NCBI GenBank assembly: GCA_905221605.1
Contig: CAJNDS010000398.1
Location: 46,001 to 110,000 of the forward strand
DNA: 64,000 nucleotides
From: Symbiodinium natans
Taxonomy: Eukaryota > Sar > Dinophyceae > Suessiales > Symbiodiniaceae
Direction of reading: 5' to 3'
Every line of letters begins with the position of its first letter. The first letter of the stretch is position 1. This document shows, in pieces, positions 22,301 to 26,995 of this stretch. The position numbers and the translations under genes are program-made. The notes under the pieces were generated by a model, which saw only the letters and a list, made by a program, of their open reading frames with translations, searched no databases and was not told the origin of the DNA.

Positions 22301-25300
22301 CTCATGTTCACCAACATTGGAGCGCCTGCTGGTTCTTGATGTTGCTCATGGCTGCCAGCATTGGAGCGCCTACCGGCTTGTGCCTTGCGTTCGCTCATGT
22401 TTGCCATACACCGAGCTCTGACTGTTAACGATGCAAACTCTTGCAATGCTTGAGGGGATCAGCTTGTGCCTCCCAAGGGGATTGGTGCATGCTTCCCAGT
22501 GTTATGTCTTTGCCGCCAGCTGCAAAGGGGCCCGTGTGCCCAGCTTCACAGGTTGCCCAAGGTATAAGGTGAGGCTTTGTGTGCACCGACTCCCACAGTC
22601 TCCACGTGAGAAAAAGAAGAAGCGAGTGCAGTGCTTTTATGCATAGTGATGACATGCTTGGGAATCCTTTTGGGAGAGTCTTATGCACTTCGAGTTTTGC
22701 TGTTTTCCCTTTTCCGGGTTTCTTTGGCTCAAGACTTTAATCTCCTCTCTCTTTCTCCCTCTCGCTCTCTCTTTTTCCTTTCTGTCCTGTCCTGTCCTTC
22801 TTCCTTCCTCCCCCCTCTCCTTCTCCTTCCCCTTCCCTCCTTCTCCTCCCCTCCTGCCCCCTCCTCCCCCCCCCCCTCCCTTTCCTTTCCCTCATTTCCT
22901 TGGTTTTGTCCACTTCTGGCCCAGATGAGCCTTTTCGGCCCCAAACCCCCTACTTGGGCAGGTTCCCGTGCTGTAGCATCCCGCGTAAGCCTCAGCCATG
23001 GATCTGCTAGAGGAGTCAGCCTTCATCTTACTCTGTCAACAGACCGCTTCGTCTCCCGCATGCTGGACTATCTGGTCACTGCTCCCGGCCACCCCCTGCA
23101 AGGCACTTTTCAATCTGCCAAGTTCGATGCAGCTGCTCGCGCATCACGTTGCAGTCTCGTGTCAGTCTGCGTCCGGTCTGCGTACAGGCGAGCCGTAGGC
23201 TCTGGCGTCGCAGAAGCACAGCCTGCGACAAGCAGAGCTCGAGCTCTATGCCACCCTTCGCCAGCCGGGGGCCTTGCAGCATGAACTCCAGCTCTTGTCC
23301 AAGAGTCGGACTGCCATTCTTCCCGCGGTACGCCTCACGCAGTGCCTGCTGCTCGGCCTCCGGAAACTTCGGCAGGCTTACCAGGCTCGCACTACCACTT
23401 GGCTAGCTCTGTGCCGTGCTGCTCTGCCAGCTGCTGATGGCGATATGCCCGGGGAAGGTCAGGTTGTTGACCGACCGCCACTCCGTAACTCATCTTCTTC
23501 CCTCACAGCCTGGCTCCAGTCCGACGCAGGACAAAGAATGCGCTGGTCATTGCCTTCCGACACCTTCCCTCTTGATTTATCGGCGATGGCTTACGGCTGC
23601 CAGCGCGCCCCCTTTCCCTTGTTTGGGATAAGGCCCTAAGCTTACCCCCTTCCCGTCGCCCATCTCTCCCAGCCCCTCCTCAGTTGCTGCTATGGTAGGC
23701 TCCCTGCAACGCATCCTGTCCTCTGCGTGCATCCCGCACGTCGGGCACCTGAAGCGCTCTCTACTGTACCTCGGTAAAGCCTGGCGCGCAGATTGACACG
23801 GATGCTGCAGGACATGTCCTTCGTGCCCTGTGCTCAGCTTCCACTGCACCAAACACCACAGTTCATTCTTAGCTGCACGACTTGGGCCACTTCCGGCTTT
23901 TTTCTGTATTTTTACTAGTACCCCCTCTGGAACCTCTGGCGGAGGGGGCCGATGACGCTTGCGGAGGCCTCCCGAGATGCTCAGCGGGGAAGAGTGCGGG
24001 AGGCCGTGGCCGTATGCCACTGGTCGATTCCTTCCTTCCTTCCTTCCTTCCTTCCTTCCTTCCTTCCTTCCTTCCTAACACCCTAACACCCTAACACCCA
24101 ACCTAAACCCTAAACCCTAAACCCTAAGCCCTAAACCCTACACTCTAAACCCTAACACCCTAAACCATAAGCCCTAAACCCGTTGCTTAAAGCCTTGGTC
24201 AAGGCTTCCCGGCTGCCGCTGCGGCCATCGCCGACAACGCGGAGGGCTTGCGGCTCGTGTGTCAGGAGATGGTTTAGGGTTTAGGGTTTAGGGTTTAGGG
24301 GGGCTTAGGGCTGAGGGGTTTGAGCCCTGAACCCTAAACCTTAAGCCCTAAACCCTAAACCCCTAAACCCCTAAACCCTAACCCTAACCCCTAAACCCTA
24401 AAACCTAAACCCTAAACCCTAAACCCGAGACCCTAAACCCTAAACCCTAAGCATCAAACCCTGAAAATCCCGAAGCCGTAGGCCGCGAAACCCTAGAACT
24501 TCCCCGCGCTTCGCGCAAGGCCGGCGCCAACCCACGCAAACCCTTCATGGGCGCCGTGTACCCCTTCACGCTGGCTTGCATGTTCCTGGACAACCCTAAA
24601 CCCTGAACCCTAAACCCTAAACCTCGGGTTTGGGGGTGCGGACTAAGGTTAGGGGCTCAGGGTTTCGAGCTTTCAACGCAACACCAGACCTTAGGGCTTA
24701 AACCCTATCTCCAGTTTTCGGACTTCTTTGACTTCAGCAGTTGCGGCTGCGCGTAGTTTCTCCGTTCCTGAGCACAGAATCCTTGATGAGGGTTGGAAAA
24801 TTGGGACCTCCTCCAACAAGGATTATGTACTTCATCTGTTGGTATCTGTTACAGTAGAACCTGTGGGCTTAGGGATTGATCACCCTAAACCCTAAACCCT
24901 AAACCCTAAACCCTAAACCCTAAACCCTAAACCCTAAACCCTAAACCCTAAACCCTAAACCCTAAACCCTAAACCCTAAACCCTAAACCCTAAACCCTAA
25001 ACCTGGAGCCAAACCCTAGCTCACGCATCTTATTTGCGCTGATTTAAGCAGGGGTAGTATAAATTGAATATTTTTCCCTTGGCTTGTAACCCAAAACCCT
25101 AATCCCTAAACCCTAAACCCCTGTGGAGTCCCTCATCCCTAAACTCGAACCCCCAAATCCTTGGGCCCGGAACCCTATGGGAGAAATCGGCTTTTGGGTT
25201 TGGGGTCCGCGAGATTGCAGAGCCTTCTCATATCTAGGGTGCACAAGAAAGTTTTGAACTTTGTGATTTTTGAAACTGACAACCTGAATGTGGGGGTTTG

Positions 25301-26669
25301 CGAAAATAGGGGTACCCTTTTTGGGGCTTTAGGGGATTCTATTTTTTTGGCACCCCTTTTTTGGGACACACGCCCTGCAAAAGCCCCGAGTTCTCAGGTT
25401 CGGAGCCACTTCCGTCATCGACGAGCTCATGGCGCTAGACGCCATTCGCGTCAAGGAAGCTTGCTTAGCTGTTTGTGTACCTCGGAGATCGGCCCTTCTT
25501 CTGTTCCTCTAGATCACTGAAACATGGTTGAGGGCGTCTTATTCAAGGCTACAGGCTCAGTGCCCGCTCCGTAATTCATTGACTATCACCAAAACAGTGA
25601 ACCCAACATGGCTGAGCCTGAAACAGCGCAAGCCCACAATCCTGAATCGAGCTCCTGGCCTGTGTGTTAAAAAGGCACCCAGAAGAAACCTGAAAACTGC
25701 AAGGACAGCCTCTTCTATGCCATGCTCTTCCGCGGGGGCACGGCGGAGATGGTCCAGCGGCTTGTCTCGATGCGCGCAGACGTGAACGAAAGATACCGAC
25801 CATCGCTGACCACTGCCTTGGGCCTCTTGGCCGCTTAGGTGTTTTTTAGGATGGTTTAGGGTTTAGGGTTTAGTGTTTAGGGTTTAGGGATGTTTCGGGG
25901 CTTTAGGTTCTTGCACACCTTCAGCAGCATCTGGGCGTCTTCTTCTCATGCGAAATTCTCTTTTCGAGGGCTTTTGGGTGGCTTTTTTTGGGGAGCGCCC
26001 TCTCGAGCCGCTGATGCCAAGGACTCCTCTTTGCCGTGAAGTCGGCACCTTGGTAGCCCAGTGGTGCCCTTGACCCTCTTTTCTTTTTTTGGGTTACTGG
26101 GTTCCCCTTATGAAATAAGCTGCCCTTTGCCCTCTTTTCTTTTTTGGGTTCTGGGTTCCCCTTATGAAATACGCCAAAAAAAGGGGGTACCCAAGGTGCA
26201 GTACAGGCTTGGCAAGGCCACGCCCTTAAGCCAAGTGGCCCATGGAGCGAAGGGCAGGACTGCGCTGATGGCTGCGATCTTGAGTGGGCATCTCGGCTCG
26301 GTTCAAGATAGGGGGGGGGGTTTCAGGAGTTTTTTTTTTCGGGTTGTGGAACGCATGGCGTCAAGGGAATTCAGGGTGAACCGCACGGGGCAAGCAAGGG
26401 CAGTCTAAGCGTGTGTGCTGAAGCACGGAGAGCTCGCAAGGCAGTACGACGGCGCCGCCGCTCTGCTTGCGTCTGGGGCCCGAGTGGACCTGCGCGACTC
26501 GGTGGGGCTCTCTGCGCTGGACCTCGCCAGAGGGCTCTCGGTACCAGATTTTCTCTGGAAGGGCCTGCAGGGCCAGCTGGCGGAATGCAACCGATTGCGG
26601 CAAGTGGCGCTGACTCAGGCTGACGGCGACGATTCCGAGCTCGACGAATCGGTCGAGGAGGCTATTTGA
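7291..26669 (+). CDS. Gene 1: SHQW/ankyrin-repeat protein, multi-exon, with retrotransposon in an intron
   Basis: The coding exons I can define are 7291-7372 (start MPWCGRGKP), 7849-7953, 8140-8240, 9433-9732, 9903-10058, 10226-10575, 10679-10762, 11145-11185, 24204-24265, 24520-about 24590, 25398-25455, 25704-about 25825, about 26197-26312 and about 26416-26669 (stop TGA 26667-26669). Each of the early exons matches an exon of gene 2 in length, phase and sequence. Introns open with GC or GA and close AG|G. The protein has an N-terminal globular region (SFPMYTVP, NAAFVSHQWV, FIWYDYFSCPQ, IPAYVARCAFFF, GGPPGEGKF) followed by ankyrin-like repeats (GWSPLHYAAIRGD, GRTALMAAILSGH) and an acidic C-terminus. 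I recall this type as a large uncharacterised dinoflagellate family; the FVSHQW/IWYDY pattern is reminiscent of TIR-like folds but that is unproven. Late exon ends are approximate. Confidence 0.75.
7849..10762 (+). CDS. Gene 1 N-terminal exons 2-7 (SHQW and IWYDYFSCPQ region, first ankyrin repeat)
   Basis: Exon 2 (7849-7953) has SPVSFPMYTVPRDDLLEM. Exon 3 (8140-8240, 101 bp) has EASLGNAAFVSHQWVARDHP. Exon 4 (9433-9732, exactly 100 codons) has FIWYDYFSCPQ and IPAYVARCAFFF. Exon 5 (9903-10058, 52 codons) has NQTWMIVRAP and LGGPPGEGKF. Exon 6 (10226-10575) carries GYRALLNLQAVHMRG and the first ankyrin-like repeat. Exon 7 (10679-10762) has GFRRGDSALNMCLFYRHND. The introns read GC-AG, GC-AG, GA-AG, GA-AG and GC-AG. 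Exon 6 is one piece here but is split into four exons in gene 2. Confidence 0.8.
7975..8072. mobile_element. MITE family A, copy 1 (98 bp)
   Basis: Imperfect inverted termini TTGGGATGTTCACCC / GTGGAACATCCCAA, with an inner AAGGACTGT arm. It lies in gene 1 intron 2. Related copies are at about 29476, 32321, 44056 and 55322. Confidence 0.7.
8591..9363. mobile_element. MITE family B, copy 1, with nested insert
   Basis: The left end ACTTGGAGGTT and right end AACCTCCAAGT enclose telomere heptamers and, inside those, the 573-bp inverted-repeat element at 8632-9204. The right 130 bp (GATAACTGTACTTGTAACCC) resembles the copies at 30641, 41397 and 59359. All of it is in gene 1 intron 3. Confidence 0.6.
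8632..9204. mobile_element. 573-bp element with perfect 22-bp terminal inverted repeats
   Basis: The left terminus TAATCCGAGCTCCTGTTTAA and its exact reverse complement at 9183-9204 bound the element. It has no transposase-like frame and contains C/G homopolymers. It sits inside a TTTAGGG array. The outermost TA at each end could be a TA target duplication as for Tc1/mariner-type MITEs; that is inference. Confidence 0.75.
10797..10906. mobile_element. 110-bp inverted-repeat element
   Basis: Perfect 12-bp termini CCCAGATCTTCC / GGAAGATCTGGG, with inner arms TTAAGGAATA / TATGTTCCTTAA. It lies in the intron between 10762 and 11145 of gene 1. Confidence 0.7.
11728..11985 (+). CDS. Unassigned coding-like frame in gene 1 giant intron
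   Basis: The frame includes LEWLVTSDPYSFCYPYMCRR and AADIAAVYFAGYVARALNQH, more protein-like than surrounding frames. It shares no sequence that I can see with gene 2 between 51028 and 51311. It may be an extra exon of gene 1 or debris of another copy of the family. Function not recognised. Confidence 0.3.
   Translation: MAGRHVVQRFMNLLSPKLEWLVTSDPYSFCYPYMCRRELHNAKAADIAAVYFAGYVARALNQHRTHPRSAPSKRREPMKLCLLGR
12007..12271. repeat. CCCTAACA octamer tandem array (left border of island)
   Basis: About 33 copies of CCCTAACA with three single-base variants. The unit differs from the CCCTAAA heptamer used elsewhere. The same octamer reappears at 24077-24100 on the far side of the island. Confidence 0.95.
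12276..12850 (+). other. Left half of host segment interrupted by the retrotransposon
   Basis: An open frame at 12325-12618 (frame contains SRPGPSGWKVCFISAFPV) shows no known domain. From 12765 a pyrimidine tract (CTTT/CCTT) runs to the insertion point at 12850. With 22741-24076 it forms a segment of about 1.9 kb into which the retrotransposon inserted. Confidence 0.4.
12851..13128 (+). repeat. Split direct repeat A1
   Basis: 278 bp beginning GCTAACGGTCAACGGG. It equals A2 at 21840-22117 except for one T/C change near its end. It defines the left end of the element and contains the ATG of the coiled-coil ORF at 13039. Confidence 0.95.
13039..13440 (+). CDS. Small coiled-coil protein (ORF1 of the retrotransposon)
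   Basis: The 133-residue frame starts at an ATG inside repeat A1; a second possible start is the Met at 13153 after a Kozak-like GTCC. Residues about 45-110 form heptads rich in Leu with alternating charge (RLQVLEARLDSHSRDLVLLG, ETRLGDLEADLEQASTRLAA), a good coiled coil. The C-terminus is basic. No enzyme motif is present. It ends at 13440 in TGATG, where its stop overlaps the start of the recombinase ORF by one base, so the two may be coupled by termination-reinitiation. By position it could be a multimerising Gag-like or accessory protein; that is a guess. Confidence 0.6.
   Translation: MSICKFLELPNVLHQALNTRLKLLQCVKISSFSARARSMDAGLTADRLQVLEARLDSHSRDLVLLGRAQRQLTHRVVSLESSIASLETRLGDLEADLEQASTRLAAINHFLHISIGRLANLLRRFLRLRPAGF
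13440..15740 (+). CDS. Tyrosine recombinase (phage-integrase type)
   Basis: 766 residues from a true ATG. It would cut and rejoin DNA to integrate the circular cDNA of the element. The catalytic set is visible: Arg 441 (YARARASDLV), Lys 467 or 470 (MLKTHKGA), His 561 with Lys 564 where HxxR is usual (SSHSLKATLL), His 587 (ILGRHCD) and the nucleophile Tyr 598 (APLYSRDLV). Residues 250-420 are the SAM-like DNA-binding region. The N-terminal 240 residues are acidic/Pro-rich, and 669-692 is an acidic Ser tract. The C-terminal tail (VHKKTRTMHLAKSF, FACGRAES, then CEVC) has spaced Cys/His that may bind zinc. The Lys for Arg in HxxR is unusual for the superfamily. No frameshift or stop is seen. Confidence 0.88.
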   Translation: MSEDSASAPSHCLRCIGPCTCATPLLHVVRRYALHHSRAGLADNLGSLGSLESPSLAAPGTPGLLDEPGSQPEPVEQGLVDASGPALDLSDLFIGDESCGEGLSDFEGFGSLREGSPVPREHSVLGVGTGFSPSEEDGHAAVPEFEFSGSPNFVVPTPKPSPLKGRPDIRSVVEQVGLRVVDPASHLRLPWETGIYKGLFENFPALSGVPSFTVPPAPFGLQIVPSEPMGSSPARPGPSVAPCKALRAFRCHHDIAYEARIEAVLEKSCLKLVGFLNSLELNARPHAWPAGHDDQCIYVKACLGVKSPFTVEKRANSLVHLMRWMVEYKGLLVSITEDGLWDYLSYLKEHAAAASKGQASISGIRFALHVLGVCFSEHVLSRRCIGFAEQMEALSRESCQASSLLLSELLALHGMLKNSALEPWDRASVAFLIICAYARARASDLVRVQRVSADTADKFGFLEIMLKTHKGARNPKLKSKLLPVIAPLVGVDGSNWYHDVKAALEAVGLSLDGDINGPLFRPPSDGAGGAPGVRELRAHEVTALLHSFLGQPDANRRLSSHSLKATLLDWTSKFGLPPQQQHILGRHCDAVKGSAPLYSRDLVYDATRALQSVIMEVHHARFVPDAPRSLRYPQSVAQSHVDVIEVKDEPVGEAVPIPTVGKEPEPAEHDASPASSSDVESSSSSSSSSDSDAPASCKKFARPDWPEELTRVHKKTRTMHLAKSFTGGGAAIFACGRAESDAYEAGCASGPGRRCEVCVRLGADTS
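15824..16180 (+). repeat. Two 178-bp tandem units with GCGGATGCGC motif
   Basis: Copies of GCGGATGCGC lie at 15824, 15863, 15956, 16003, 16040 and 16134. The spacing of the first three is repeated by the second three at an offset of 177-179 bp. TGCCTCGGCAACATGGC and GTTGTGTTTGGTGGTTGCACC also recur at that offset. The array lies in the gap between recombinase and Gag and may be a transcriptional or RNA-level control region. Confidence 0.8.
16339..16373 (+). promoter_or_regulatory. Perfect 12-bp palindrome with TATATAA loop upstream of Gag
   Basis: CATTTTGCCGGA at 16339-16350 is the exact reverse complement of TCCGGCAAAATG at 16362-16373. The 11-base loop GCTATATAATG carries a TATA-like stretch. 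It is 165 bp before the Gag ATG. It could be an internal promoter, operator or RNA hairpin. Dinoflagellate promoters are not usually TATA-based, so the role is open. Confidence 0.5.
16538..17749 (+). CDS. Gag-like nucleocapsid protein with two zinc fingers
   Basis: 403 residues from the ATG at 16538 (MSSLLDSEAHFEKRAS). It should package the element RNA. The body is helical with no enzyme motif. A Gly/Arg/Lys-rich basic segment spans about 306-350 (GQFGRARPGSKWAKGRGRG). Then come a CCCH-type finger (C-x7-C-x4-C-x3-H in CFNHNLEGCKNPHCKRLH) and, directly after, a canonical zinc knuckle C-x2-C-x4-H-x4-C (CAKCFKSTHTIRQC). The stop is TGA at 17747-17749, two residues after the last Cys. The Pol frame continues in the same phase with no intervening base shift. 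Confidence 0.85.
   Translation: MSSLLDSEAHFEKRASEIGMSGASLQALQAHGVATMGNIAHIIGTPGQPLADADVEVWMRLHLPAATLGDQASLRRLIWEGGALATAELKEQLTHPDSSAQKKVPEAERSRRMAHLRASLPGLALEGPLEPSFSLLDKAAAIERENQLRFLSPDVCVSRAFEVTNARPDKKVLELDDAKTLSVSSQADVPESPPCSALQLQEALLRRGVAFAFAQIVSFTSYQKYVTLLFQHLARDPPPDYQRCSVSQLARADRMVFERLIAADVKPRRDPSGVYALDTKLLEALESYQVSMLLMPLAAQRPDQRGLKRPAASASSGQFGRARPGSKWAKGRGRGVPAGKGKGRIHGPAVPKVISDLGGHAKTDDGKELCFNHNLEGCKNPHCKRLHVCAKCFKSTHTIRQCN
17750..21523 (+). CDS. Pol: 2OG-Fe(II) dioxygenase-like / C5-methyltransferase-like / RT / RNase H polyprotein
   Basis: The frame runs from directly after the Gag UGA to TGA 21521-21523, with no ATG until 17960. Numbering residues from 17768: 121-201 is a dioxygenase-like fold with HRD (His125, Asp127), FEGGELWIED, His183/His186 and Arg195 in HATAPWVGSR. 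247-490 is a C5-methyltransferase-like domain with FEIFSGSARITTAL (motif I), APPCGTAS (Cys316, motif IV) and VENPRGSLFW (motif VI). RT follows with CLDLKAAYRQVPV (motif A), LPFGASRAVYGY (motif B) and HFFDDFVN (motif C, 929-934). RNase H has Asp in FTDAAFD, Glu in FEAELCA, Asp in YIDNNAT and Asp in NLADEPSR. All catalytic residues of RT and RNase H are present. What the two N-terminal enzymes modify is unknown. Confidence 0.88.
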   Translation, partial: ELGASGVLLPRPPAPGTEPRFSTGEVVSSRISPDNAESLAASFLQQGVTEADVCALVPYLKSERPARGQGMPSEFSFTTGAYVHGSLVGLRTHASTFPNVTRCLCDLVKRRAPEIEFSSIALFKDLCTPPHRDLNNSSGFPSCLIPCSSFEGGELWIEDEEGSVACPDPAVATKGRLLSLTGPTLFDPHLLHATAPWVGSRVVIAAFVIARFELLTASDRSALQSLGFRCPALSTGDKAGPAPPRPLRSNFPVVFEIFSGSARITTALRSFWPHCFGVDSRPSSEARSHTLVADLSSPAGQDLLWHWLRCPYLVGLWIAPPCGTASLARCIPVYDAAGNVVPSPPPLRDSAHPDGLPGLEGLHAVRVCQANILYSLVQELCAFADQAQIMVAVENPRGSLFWSTSSWRRAQPYCPFWTCFQNCAFKGRRPKWTAIAHNHPSFTALARTCPGASCASQHLPWGLTPSHTWSTSEECAYPPFLAVCVARCFARAVEVAPPSEPSIAAIRARTGLQPKASSYAPLVPEHKQVVVLRGPSVLLDELPVEPMARLKKEWAPPPSVAPAGALPTGSQLLRSTPLTVNMGLPDTDQVPTGAALQPEVPPQGTTEVAWGIPFEPQEFVRAAVAKGHPRTFSALLPSVLEEAIDFNASHTLAETAEVRTGWFKHWLNRMGALKEEEAALKASMPPERAKVLEGKNLLLWQEMLRASGYPDLGVVDLMKEGVDLAGQVPASGLFGPCFKPAKLSPAGLAQQTPEVRRKILVAASKPSEHDAVICQKTAEEYEKGWVSGPLDPSSLPSDAVINRRFAILQKDRPRVIDDCSASLLNDTVQKTESPQPQSVDLIAAMVLAALQRLPGKAMVGKCLDLKAAYRQVPVSAAGLMFAFVAYFCPAEAKCVVRQMYALPFGASRAVYGYLRIAYSLWWLAVKNLKLMMTHFFDDFVNICRSEEQVHVERVLHGFFALLGWKVSEDKDHGFQEEFTALGIWVSFSRFLHSEVLFFNTPSRIQEVSAYLNSLLEVRTSTKKELERIRGRMLFAGGQLFGRLGRTCVKALQQAEADPQCVITDAMASAITLFIDLLRNGPPRMISNLSAQPCYIFTDAAFDRAGGSSRCGLGGVLIGPDGMPRRFFSVELHESFQRALGVDESSTIIFEAELCAVVLAYVLWRDDICSRPIVCYIDNNATRDVLISGSARNQVGARLARLLLTVETLAKTFSWFARVPSPSNLADEPSRTLMSTFQFEGVVLEADSCQQTLEMILA
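21576..21839 (+). repeat. Split direct repeat B1
   Basis: 264 bp from GGGGATTGGTGCATGC to CAAGACTTTAA, identical to B2. It starts 53 bp after the Pol stop and abuts A2. Confidence 0.95.
21822..21832 (+). other. Spliced-leader-like 11-mer at end of B1
   Basis: TTTGGCTCAAG equals the last 11 bases of the dinoflagellate spliced leader as I remember it. The same 11-mer is in B2 at 22723-22733. It could be a relic of trans-splicing or coincidence. Confidence 0.3.
21840..22117 (+). repeat. Split direct repeat A2
   Basis: 278 bp, one mismatch to A1. The junction TTTAA|GCTAACGG with B1 is the sequence expected at the join of a circular intermediate. Confidence 0.95.
22118..22476 (+). other. Spacer between A2 and B2
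   Basis: 359 bp without a recognisable gene. The phrases TGCGTTCGCTCATGTT and CATTGGAGCGCCT each occur twice. Confidence 0.6.
22477..22740 (+). repeat. Split direct repeat B2, right end of element
   Basis: 264 bp identical to B1. It is followed directly by the pyrimidine tract TCTCCTCTCTC of the target. Confidence 0.95.
22741..24076 (+). other. Right half of interrupted host segment
   Basis: It opens with 170 bp of polypyrimidine. A frame at about 23240-23639 (ELELYATLRQPGALQHELQL, then an Arg/Leu-rich helix) looks like a relic of a coding sequence, but no domain is recognised. It ends in a CCTT microsatellite (24030-24076) that runs into CCCTAACA octamers. Confidence 0.4.
24077..24180. repeat. 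CCCTAACA octamers passing into CCCTAAA heptamers (right border of island)
   Basis: Three octamer copies follow the CCTT run, then heptamers. Together with 12007-12271 they bracket the 11.8-kb island. Confidence 0.85.
24204..26669 (+). CDS. Gene 1 C-terminal ankyrin exons
   Basis: After the large intron the frame resumes with FPAAAAAIADNAEGLRLVCQ (24204-24265), then AGANPRKPFMGAVYPFTLAC (24520 on), FGATSVIDELMALDAIRVK (25398-25455), DSLFYAMLFRGGTAEMVQRL (25704 on), a GRTALMAAILSGHLG ankyrin repeat (about 26197 on) and the terminal exon (ARQYDGAAALLASGARVDLR, then an acidic tail). The 62-bp and 58-bp exons have the same lengths as in gene 2. The terminal exon is uninterrupted here but contains an intron in gene 2. 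Confidence 0.75.
24883..25003. repeat. CCCTAAA telomere-type array (about 17 units)
   Basis: Uninterrupted heptamers in a gene 1 intron between the exons at 24520 and 25398. Shorter degenerate arrays in both orientations lie at 24270-24460. Confidence 0.95.
25286..25370. mobile_element. MITE family C copy
   Basis: GGGGGTTTGCGAAAATAGGGG at the left, with a partial GGCACCCC arm at the right. Family C members (GGGGTTTACGA...ATAGGGG type termini) recur at 40033, 42844, 43213, 43656, 45963 and 48109. Confidence 0.5.
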
Positions 26670-26914
26670 ACATTTAAGCTTGCCGAGCAGACTCGGAGTT
26701 TTTTTGCCCTTCGCCCATATTCTCTGAAACCTTGGGCCATATGGGGCCCTTGGGGGTGCAGGGAGCCCTGTAAACCCTAGACCCCTCCCATCCCTCCAGC
26801 TATATCTCCGACAACATGAGCTCCGGACTCTGCGCCCTTCTCCTCCCTTCTAAACCCTAAACCCTAAACCCTCCTCCTCCGGAGTTGTGTCACCAGAGGT
26901 GTGCAGGACTCCAC
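26670..26914. other. Region between gene 1 stop and next coding island
   Basis: No gene seen. It includes a short CCCTAAA array near 26855-26872. Confidence 0.5.
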
Positions 26915-26995
26915 ATGGCCGCGGAAGCTCCCATGGCCGCGGAAGCAAAGGCTCTCCGCGTCTTTGGCATGAGCTTCTGCCCGCGAATGCCAGGG
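26915..26995 (+). CDS. Possible first exon of an unrecognised gene
   Basis: The ATG at 26915 gives MAAEAPMAAEAKALRVFG then MSFCPRMP. The start is preceded by GTGCAG, a possible splice acceptor. The Met-Ala-Ala-Glu-Ala start is a small internal duplication. LRVFGMSFCPRM faintly recalls the N-terminal strand of omega-type glutathione transferases, but no following exon confirms this. Confidence 0.3.

Larger units (their letters stand above)
12851..22740 (+). mobile_element. Intact 9,890-bp tyrosine-recombinase retrotransposon with split direct repeats
   Basis: The structure is A1 (12851-13128), coding region, B1 (21576-21839), A2 (21840-22117), a 359-bp spacer, and B2 (22477-22740). A1 and A2 differ by one base in 278; B1 and B2 (264 bp) look identical. 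B1 and A2 abut exactly. This A1...B1A2...B2 layout is the split-direct-repeat hallmark of PAT/Ngaro-type elements. The genes in order are a coiled-coil ORF, tyrosine recombinase, Gag, and Pol (dioxygenase-like, methyltransferase-like, RT, RNase H). The recombinase lies 5' of RT, as in kinetoplastid VIPER rather than in typical Ngaro. It is inserted in a polypyrimidine tract without a target duplication, as expected for recombinase-mediated integration. Near-identical repeats imply recent insertion. Confidence 0.92.
11186..24203 (+). other. Giant intron of gene 1 holding the retrotransposon island
   Basis: The intron begins GCAAAG after an exon ending in DDAYK and ends CAAG before FPAAAAAIAD. 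It holds TTTAGGG arrays (11225-11300, 11505-11555), a coding-like frame at 11728-11985 with no recognised domain, CCCTAACA octamers, the 12276-24076 island and further heptamers. Gene 2 has an intron at the same place of only 282 bp (51029-51310). The exact 5' end is inferred from frame. Confidence 0.65.

Noticed and set aside
22010-22421. Frames within A2 and the spacer of the retrotransposon
   Set aside because: The start belongs to repeat A2, a copy of the coiled-coil ORF start; downstream residues have no domain.
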